DNA from: Parvularia atlantis
Lineage: Eukaryota; Opisthokonta; Rotosphaerida
Assembly (NCBI GenBank): GCA_943704415.1
Contig: CALSCO010002171.1
Location: forward strand, 1-20,892
DNA: 20,892 nucleotides
Reading direction: 5' to 3'
In this document: in pieces, positions 9,429-17,005 of the stretch
Position numbering within the stretch: the stretch's first letter is position 1
How the letters are laid out: each line of letters begins with the position of its first letter
Translations under genes and position numbers: made by a program
Notes under the pieces: generated by a model
Databases searched by the model: none
The model's input: the letters and a program-made list of their open reading frames with translations, nothing else
Told to the model about the DNA's origin: nothing

Positions 9429-11473
9429 TTACTGCGTTCGGGCCGAGACGCAGAGGGCGAAGCAGGCGTCGTCGGGCAGCGCGGCGGGCGCGGGGAAGAG
9501 GAAGACGGCGGGCGAGAGTGTGCCTGGTGCGTGGGGCGGGAGGAGATGTAAGCGCAGTCGATCGGGCGGGGAGGACGCACCGAGGCCGCATGACGTCGCG
9601 ACGGAGCAGGTCGTCGTGCCGGCGTCGAAGGTGCCGCGGATGGTGCAGGCGAAGCGCGCGCCGCCGGACAGCGTCACGGTCCAGCCAGTCGTGGTCGAGA
9701 GCGCGGTCGGGCGCACGTACACGTCCTGCGGCCGTCGAACGAGCAATGAGCACGCAAAACATCGCGCTTGCGACGCACCCGCTGTGCCGAGACGGACACA
9801 AACACCGCGATCGGCCCGACGGCGCGGCGCGTGCCGTCGCTGAACGACTCGACGATGTCGCCGGTGACGATCGCAACCTGCTCGACTGCCGCGTTGTAGG
9901 CGCCGACGGCCGCGCACTTGGCCGCAGGGAAGCACCAGTCACCGATGATCGCCGCATAGTGGCTCGTCGTCGTCTCGCCCGCGCACGGGTCGTACAGGCA
10001 CTCGCCGCCCGTGAGCACGCCACGCACCCGGCAGCAGACCGACTCGCCCGTCACGGCCTCGACGCGGTAGCCCGTGCCGAGCGCGTCCACGCCCGCGCCC
10101 GTGCGGCAATCCTTGGTCGGCGAGACGTCGTTCACGGCCAGCTGCGCGCCAGACGAGACCACGGGCGCGTCAAAGACGAGCGGCGCGGGCGAAGCGTTGC
10201 CGACGACAAAGACGGCACCGCGGCTGAACGAGAAGCCGTTCTCCGCTCCCGGGGCGCCAACGACCGCGAACGACGTCGTCGCCTCGTCGATGGCGATCGT
10301 CGCGCCAAAGAACGTGCTCGTCGGCCCGGCCACTTGATCCACGCGCGCGCAGACGGTCGTCATCGACGCGTCGATGCCCGAGCACGTGTACCAGAAGACG
10401 GCCGAGGGGTTCGCTGGGCTTGCAGCGCCAACAGCGAGCACGGCCTGGCGTGTCTCGCCGCGCAGCACAATGTCGACGCCGATGCCAAAGTACGCGAGCT
10501 CGATCTCGCCGTCGATCGCCGTGAGCAGCTCGCACGAGACCGCCGGGCGCGCGCACGAGTACAGCAGTACCGTGCCGTTGCCGCCCGCGTGCAGCTGGTC
10601 CGTGAGCACGAGCAGTTCGCCGCGCAGCGCCGCGACCGACCCAAAGCTGAAGTACGCGTACGGCTCGTCGCTCGGCGGGACTATCAGCAGCGCCTCGGTG
10701 CACTGCTGCACGAGCGCACCCGCCGGCACGCACGTCGCGGGCTCGTCGAGGTCGTACACGACCGTGCGCACGCGGTCGCCGGGCAGGGCAATGCGGCCGA
10801 GCACAACGCGCGCGCCGTTGGCCGCGAGCGCCGCGGGGATGTACGGCAGCGCCGCGAACGGGCTGATGATGCTCGCGCCGAGCAGATGCGTGAGGACGCA
10901 GCCAGCGACGCTGCCGCAGTCGTACACGCGCGCCGCGATTCCGTCCGCATCGCTGTAGGCGGTTGTGACGACGACGCGCGTGCCCGTGACGGTGACAGCC
11001 GTGCCGAAGCTGATCGGCTGCGCGACGGAGCTGCTGATCGTGTCGCGCAGGGTGCATGCGGCCGGGTCCGTGCAGTCGTAGATCCACACGCGGCCCGTCT
11101 GGCCCGCGTAGTGCGGCGCTGCGACGGCGAGCAGAGCGCCGTCCATCGCGACGGCGCCGCCAAACGCCGCGTTCATCAGCGCCGCGTCCGTCTCGAGTCC
11201 GGGCGGCAGCACGACGGCGCGCTGCTCGCATGTGCCGCCCGTGCACGCCAGCAGCACGACGGCGCCGGCCACGCGCATCTCCTCCCCGCCGATCAGGCGC
11301 CGGTAGCCGGGCACGCCGACGGCCACGACACCGCCCGAGCGCGCGATCGCGCCGCCCACGGCATCCGGCACGTCACGATCCGCGTCCACGACCTCGATCT
11401 GGACCTGCACAGGCGCCGCAGCAGCCGCGCCGACGACGAACGCCACAAGCGGAAGGAGCAGCCAGGGGCGCAT
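9429..11473 (-). CDS. Secreted FG-GAP-like beta-propeller protein
   Basis: Probable extracellular or luminal protein of 644 residues with no assigned substrate. Three exons (9779-11473, 9581-9725, 9429-9523) are joined by 53- and 57-nt introns with GTGCGT donors. The start ATG is chosen because it opens a classic signal peptide (MRPWLLLPLVAFVVGAAAAA). The body has integrin-alpha-like repeats in which FG is followed by a short hydrophobic strand and an AP or similar motif: AFGGAVAMDGALLAVAAPHY, FGTAVTVTGTRVVV, FGSVAALRGELLVL, FFGATIAIDEATTSFAVVGA. Spaced Cys pairs (YDCTDPAACTL, YSCARPAVSCEL, WYTCSG) suggest disulphides. The C-terminal third is Cys-rich (GESVCCRVRGVLTGGECLYD). No C-terminal membrane segment is seen. 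The gene has one 1.7-kb exon, unlike its intron-rich neighbours. FG-GAP assignment is by pattern only; a bacterial-type repeat protein is an alternative. Confidence 0.85.
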
Positions 11474-11505
11474 CACGTGACTGGATATTGTGACACGCGG
11501 CCACG
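11474..11505. promoter_or_regulatory. 32-nt divergent intergenic region (shared promoter)
   Basis: Separates the ATG of the minus-strand FG-GAP-like gene from the ATG of the plus-strand RasGEF. It begins with a CACGTG palindrome (11474-11479) abutting the minus-strand ATG, and includes an AT-richer patch (ggatattgtgaca). It is too short for two ordinary core promoters with leaders, so the transcription starts probably lie very close to the ATGs or overlap. Confidence 0.5.
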
Positions 11506-14500
11506 ATGGCAAGTGCGCCGCCACTGCTTCAGGTGCGCATGCGCCTCTTTGTCTCTCGTGTGTCGCGTGCGGCGCTGACGACGTGCGCCTGTGCTGCGCA
11601 GAACGTGATCGATGTGGGCATCACCGTCGCGGGGCTGCAGCGCCGGCACGTGCTGGACACGCGCATCCAGGAGATGCTGCTCGAGCACGTCCAGCAGTGC
11701 GACACCTGCGCGTGGCTAAGGCACGGGCGCGCGGCTGACGGGCGCGCGGCGCCAGGCTGTGGACGTTCCTGCTCAACGACTGGGCGCGCTTCCTGCTCGC
11801 GCACTGCTTCGATCGCTACGCCGCGCCACACGAGCTGCTGACGGCGCTGCTGGCAGTGCGCGCGATCGGCGTCAATGGGTCAACGTCGCGCGCTCACGGT
11901 CTCGCGTCCGCAGGACGTGCAGGGCGCGGAGGAGCGCTATCACGTGGCGGCGCCAACGATGCAAAGCGCCGTGTGCAGCGGCGACGAGGCGTACTACGAT
12001 GTGCGGCGACCGGTGAGAACAAGACGGCGTTGTTTTGATTGCGGCGATCGCAGACGCTTGTGCCGCTGCTGGACGAGCTCGCGCGGTGCACCGTGCGCGC
12101 GTATGTCGACGGACACCGCAGCTTTGCCGACAGCCTCGCATTTGACACGGCCGAGGCGCTGGCGCTGTTCAAGGCGCTGCAACAGGTGACCGACCGCGTC
12201 GCGATCGTCGAGGTAGGTATAGGGCGATGAGCGCTACTGTGTGGGGCGCCGCTGACGCGCCGACGCAGGCATTCGAGAGCGCGCGCGTCGCGTGGGCGTA
12301 CCTGGGCGACACGCTCACGTGCGTGCCGTGAGCGCGGGCTGACTGTACACTTATCGTCTCTCGCGCAGGTACATCGGGCTGCAGCCGTCGACGCCCGGCG
12401 ACGTCAAGCAGACGCTGCAGGAGGCAGTGCCGCACCTGTGCAAGCTGCAGCAGTGCGTGGCGCTGGCTGGTCACCTCTCGCTGCTTCTGACGCGTGCCGC
12501 GCAGTGCGATCGCCGAGCGCATCAACGACCTCGTGGTTTCGCTCGCGGGCTCGGAGCAGGACGCAGCGTGCCGCGAGGGGCTCAGCCTCGCGCTCTCTGC
12601 GCTCGACCTGCTGCTACACGAGGTCGAGGTGCGCGCCTGCGCCCACCGTCGTGCTGCTAACGTGTGCTGGTCGCAGAGCGCGTCGCGTGACTTTGCTGCG
12701 TTCGTCGACGGTCTCGGTGGCATCGCAACCGTGTATCGCAACAAGCTCAACGCGGCGGCCGCGTACGCCAAGAACCTGGACGACGTGCGCGTGCTGCCTG
12801 CTCTTGCTGCTGTTCGTGACATTCGCGGCGCAGCTGCTGCAAAGTGAACTCGAAAACATCAAGAAGACCGGCGCCGAGAACATGCTCAAGCAGTACATGC
12901 TCAAGACGGGCAAGGCGCCGACCGAGGCCATGGGCACGGTTGCCTCGGGCACGGACGTCGTTGGTGCGTGCCGCCACGTGGCGCGTGAGGGAGCCTTGCT
13001 GACTGCGCCCGCCAGACTCGGCGGTCGAAAACATCCTCATCGCGCTCGCAACGGAGGAGAGCGTGTACAACCTGCCCGACGCGGTCTCGTCCATCTCGCC
13101 CGTGCTCGCCAAGCTGCCGGCGTCGATCAAGGTGCGGTCGAGCCGGCTCTCGTGCATGGCTCACGGCGACGACGCGCAGAGTCTGATCGAGGAGGAGACG
13201 CGGGAGATCACGCAGGCGGCCGCCGACGCCGCCGAGTTTATCCGCGCGAGCATCGCGGGTCTGCGCGAGGTTGCCTCCGAGTGCACGCGCGCGCCGTCGT
13301 CTGGCTCGCTCACGATGGGCTCAGCCGACGCCAAGGCACGCGCACCCACTGGTCGACCGTCCGTCTGCTGACAGCGCACGCAGGACTTTGACGAGCTCAG
13401 CACCGAGTTCCACCGCCTCGTGGGCCAGTGCCAGACGCAGATGGCCGAGGAGCGCAACGTGCACTTGTACGCGACCGACTCGGCCGAGGGCCTGCGCGCT
13501 GAGCTGCGGCGGCGGCTGGCGGCGCCCGAGCCCGACGCGAGCAGACGGCGCATGTGGCTGGCCGGGCAGTGCGAGCATGTCGCGTCAGCGCTGCAGGCCT
13601 TCCTCGACGGTGCGCGCGCTCGCGCGCTCGTCTCGCGGCGTGTACTGAGGCGGCTGCGGCAGGGCACGTCGTCAAGGCGAGCGAGGTCAACCGCGCGCTC
13701 GCCGAACAGATGGCGCAGAAGCTGACCGAAACGGTCAAGTGCGTCGTCGTGTCTTGTGCGCTGTGTGTTTGTGGCTCACCGTCGCGTCTGCGGCAAGGGT
13801 CACGTCGGCCAGCCTCGCGACGCACTCGAGCGCCATGCTCGCGGCCAAGGGCGGCAGCGCCGAGGGCCAGGGCGCGGCGCAGCAGCTGGCGTCCGTGTGC
13901 GCTGACGCCGCTAGTGCGTGCCTTTGGCTGCGCTGAGGGCTTGCTGACAAAACGCGTAGATTTGACGGACTTGACCCGCAACCTCATGCCGGTGGTCTCG
14001 GTCGACGCGGCGCCGGGCGATGGCAGCAACTGTGACGCGGCGTCGCAGGCGTCGGCAGAGTCGCTGGTGCGCACCAGCTCGCCTTGCACGTCAAGTGCAC
14101 AGCTGATGTGGTTGTGCGCAGGACGACGTGCCCGTGCTCGACAGCGTTCGCAAGCTTTTCGACTCGATGTCGCCGAGCTCGCCGACGATCACGACGATTC
14201 TGCGCAAGATGCGGCCGCGGTCGGTCAGCACCGCGTCCAAGCCGGCGCCCGACGTCGTCCCCGCTACGCCGCAGCAGCAGCACGAGGGCCGGACGCGGTC
14301 GATGAGCACGTCGTCGCGCCGCAGCATCGTGCGCCTGCTGGCCAACCACCTCTCGACGAGCACGACGCCAAGCAGCGACGACGCGGCCTCGATCAAGTCT
14401 GGGCGCTCGAGCCTGAGCGTGAGCCGGCTGAGCCACCGACTGCGCGAGGTCGCGCTGGGCAGCAACACGCTCGACGACTCGGCCTCGGTCGAGACGATCA

Positions 14501-16415
14501 CGACCGTTAAAGACCTCGAGCTCGAGGAGGACGGTGACGGCTCGGACGAGATGCGCGAGAGCATCTGGAAAGAGCGCGGCCTGCCCAAGCTGAGCGGCCC
14601 GGAGCAGAGCGGCACGCTCAACCAGGTGCGCGCGCGACTGCTGCTGCTGTGGTGGTCGGCTGAGCTCGTGCGCAGCTGCTGCTGCATCTGACGTCGCCAG
14701 TGGGCTCGGGCGACGACGGTGCGACGGTGACGGACTTTGTGCGCACGTTTGTCGTGGCGCTGCACCTCTTCACGTCGCCGACGGTCTTCGTCCGCAAGAT
14801 GCAGCAGCGGTGCGCGCGCCGTACGTTGTGTGCGCTGGCGTGGCTGATCGGGGTGCGCTGGCACAGCTTCGAGGTGCCGCCGTGCCCGCCCGGCCAGGAT
14901 GCGCGCGCGTACGACCTCGCGATGCGCGCGCCAACGCACGTGCGCGTCTGCAACGTCCTGTGTGTGCTGCGCATGTGTGCTTGGTCGCTGCTGACGGCGT
15001 CCGCCACAGCAAGCGCTACCTGCTCACGCGCGCCGAGCAGGACCTGCCGAGCCACCCGGCGCTTGAGGCCACGTTCATGAACATCCTCGAAGGTGTGCGG
15101 TCCTGCGCTGCGCGCTTCCCCCCCACTCGACGGCTCAGGCGCGAGAGCCCAGGCGTGATCGCGCGTGACTCGGCATTCCTCGCAAGCAACCTGCGGCGCT
15201 GCTTTGATTTTTGCGTGCGTCCCGCTCAGTCGCGCTGAGCCTGCTCACTATGAGTGCAGCGTGCCGAGCGTCAGTACCAGGCCATGCGGCGCTGCTTTGT
15301 CGAGGGCGTCGACTTCACCGACCCGCTCAGCCTGGACGCGCCGCCGACCGACCGCCACACGCCGTTCTACAAGCAGCTGCGGCAGTTCAACGTGCGCGAG
15401 GTGGCGCAGCAGCTGACGCTGCTCGACGCCAATCTGTTCCGCCTCGTGCGCCTGCGCGACCTCATGAGCCTCAACTGGGACGAGGCTGCGGCCGACATGT
15501 CGCCTGCGAGCGCGGGCGCGCGCGGGCGCTCGGTCGCGCAGTGGATCCTGCACACGGTGCGCGCGGGCGGTTTGTGATTGCATTTGTGCTCACCCGTGCG
15601 CAGACGCGCGTCTCGTGCTGGGTCGCGTCGAGCATCCTCTCGCAGGAGACGGTGCACGCGCGCGCCAAGGTCTACGGCAAATTTGTGGAGCTGGCGAGCG
15701 TGCGTGTCGCCCAATGCGCCACGTGTGCACACAAGGATCGCTGCTGACGGGCGCACGCACGAGCAGGACCTGCGCACGCTCAGCAACTTCCACGGCTCGG
15801 CGGCGGTGCTCGCGGGGCTGACGTCGGGCGCGATCGAGCGGCTGCGGTGGACGCGGCAGGACGCGTCGCCGCGCACGACCAAGACGCTCGAGCAGCTGGT
15901 GCGTCGTCGTCGTCGCGTGCACGTGCGCTCTCACGCTGACCGGCGGGCCACGCAGACGGCCGACTTGGCCAAGATGAGCTCGCTGGCGGCGTACCGCGAC
16001 CTGCCCGCGCCCAAGATCCCGTCCATGCTGGTGGTCCTGCGCGAGACGCTCGCGATCGAGGCGGCGTCGCGGCGACTAACGGCGGACGGCAAGATCAACT
16101 GGTCGCGGTGCATCGTGCGTCGTGCTCTGCGCTGCGTCCGCGCTGCCGGTGACGGGCGCGCACACGCACACACAGGCGATGACTGAGCCGCTCGCGTTTG
16201 TACTGGACGCGCAGCACAAGGCCGTGTTTGAGTTCCGCCCGAGCCGGACAACGCAGGCGCTGCTGCTCGAGGGCATCGCGCAGGCGTTCACGCTCCCGTC
16301 GGTGCTGTTTGAGCTGTCGGTGCAGCGCGAGCCCGTGCACGGCGCGCCCAAGGACAAGCTGCGCAAGCCGACGCTGGTCGAGGTCATGGAGCGGATGCGC
16401 GACCGCTTCCTGTGA
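11506..16415 (+). CDS. Ras guanine-nucleotide exchange factor (RasGEF_N + CDC25 domain)
   Basis: Exchanges GDP for GTP on Ras-family GTPases. The model has 26 exons and 1186 residues: 11506-11532, 11602-11711, 11756-11855, 11914-12000, 12054-12212, 12269-12318, 12369-12452, 12505-12628, 12677-12784, 12834-12963, 13016-13131, 13180-13335, 13384-13609, 13663-13738, 13798-13913, 13960-14066, 14122-14625, 14676-14809, 14867-14959, 15010-15092, 15153-15214, 15275-15556, 15604-15699, 15767-15898, 15956-16114, 16176-16415. Residues 1-590 are Ala/Leu-rich, apparently all-helical and unrecognised. Residues 593-745 are a Ser/Arg-rich linker (SMSTSSRRSIVRLL). RasGEF_N follows (VTDFVRTFVVALHLFTSP; APTHVRVCNVLKRYLL). 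The CDC25 domain starts near 925: VREVAQQLTLLDANLFRLV, CWVASSILSQ (usual NWVA), LSNFHGSAAVLAGLTSGAI (usual NFN.L..I..GL), PSMLVVLRETLAIE and DGKINW. Intron 12 is GC-AG. Introns 11 and 20 are multiples of three without stops, so retention cannot be excluded. Confidence 0.95.
13336..13383 (+). other. GC-AG intron in the RasGEF gene
   Basis: A 48-nt intron with donor AAG|GCACGC and acceptor ACGCAG, with a CTGAC branch-like motif near the 3' end. It is needed to join ...GSADAK to DFDELSTEF in phase 0. No GT donor nearby gives a usable frame. Confidence 0.75.
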
Positions 16416-16426
16416 TGAAACGATGA
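16416..16426. other. 11-nt gap between convergent stop codons
   Basis: The RasGEF stop (plus strand) and the small membrane-protein stop (minus strand) face each other across 11 nt. The 3'UTR of each mRNA must therefore run into the other's coding sequence, giving overlapping antisense transcripts. Confidence 0.6.
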
Positions 16427-16926
16427 TTACTGTCCAGCCTGAAAAGATGATGAACACGAGTGATGCGCAGGGGCAGGGGCAGGGGCGGCAGGGGCGGCAG
16501 GGGCGGCAGGGGGCGCGAGCGGCCGCGCCGCGTCCCGCTGCAGCGCTTTCACGTGGCTGTTGGCCAGGGCGAACGTGCGCCAGCTGCGGGCGGGCGACCG
16601 CGCGGCGCCGGGCAGCTCGGGGGCCAGCGCGACGCGCTTGATCTCGCACAGGCGGAGCATGCGCTGCAGCTGCGCGCGGCTGTGCGTCGCGAGGCGCAAC
16701 TGCCGGCAGACGAGCGCGCGCGCGCTGCTCAGGTCTCGGCCCAAAGAGATTCACGCGGATTGCGCACCTTGGCGCCGTAGTGCAGCGGCAGCACAGCGGA
16801 CGGCACGCTGCGCCTGCGCACGACGAACGCGGCGACGGCGACGAAGAGCACGACGAGCGCGAGCAGCAGCAGCAGCAGCAGCAGCGGCAGCAGCGGCAGC
16901 GGTGTCGCTGCGAAGGGGTCGACCAT
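16427..16926 (-). CDS. Small single-pass membrane protein with Ala/Pro-rich tail
   Basis: No family recognised. Two exons (16768-16926 and 16427-16699, 68-nt intron with a GTGCGC donor) give 143 residues. The ATG at 16926-16924 opens MVDPFAATPLPL. A long hydrophobic span follows at about residues 10-36 (a run of Leu, then ALVVLFVAVAAFVV), closed by the basic stop-transfer RRR. The charge pattern predicts a cytosolic C-terminal tail if the span is a signal anchor. The tail is basic and helical (SRAQLQRMLRLCEIKRV), then Ala/Pro-repetitive, ending in a Ser-rich HHSCSSSFQAGQ. The Leu run is encoded by a CTG/CAG microsatellite (16863-16899), and the Ala-Pro repeats by a gggcggca-type repeat (16468-16515), so both segments should vary in length. 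It could be an uncleaved signal-anchor protein or a cleaved secretory protein. Confidence 0.72.
16468..16515. repeat. Ala-Pro coding repeat (ggggca / ggggcggca)
   Basis: An imperfect G-rich tandem repeat near the 3' end of the small membrane-protein gene. It is translated on the minus strand as alternating Ala and Pro and is a candidate for length polymorphism. Confidence 0.7.
16863..16899. repeat. CAG/CTG trinucleotide repeat in a transmembrane segment
   Basis: An interrupted CAG run on the plus strand, CTG on the coding minus strand. It encodes the leucine run of the membrane span in the small membrane protein. The units at 16863-16883 are uninterrupted and cggcag-interrupted units follow. 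Confidence 0.8.
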
Positions 16927-17005
16927 GTGCACGAGAATCTGCCTGAAACCAGAAAAAACGTGTGTTTCACTGCCTTTTTGGGACGGCTGCATCGATAAGA
17001 GAAGC
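16927..17005. promoter_or_regulatory. 79-nt divergent promoter region
   Basis: Lies between the start codons of the minus-strand membrane protein and plus-strand TCERG1. It is markedly less GC-rich than its flanks, with an A-run (ccagaaaaaacg) and a T-run (gcctttttggg). This is compatible with a shared nucleosome-depleted promoter. No specific factor site is assigned. Confidence 0.45.

Noticed and set aside
9326-11578. A 750-codon plus-strand open frame antisense to the FG-GAP-like gene
   Set aside because: Its product is Arg/Ala/His-rich low complexity without a domain. The opposite strand has a signal peptide, repeat motifs and proper splicing. Long antisense frames are expected in GC-rich coding DNA.
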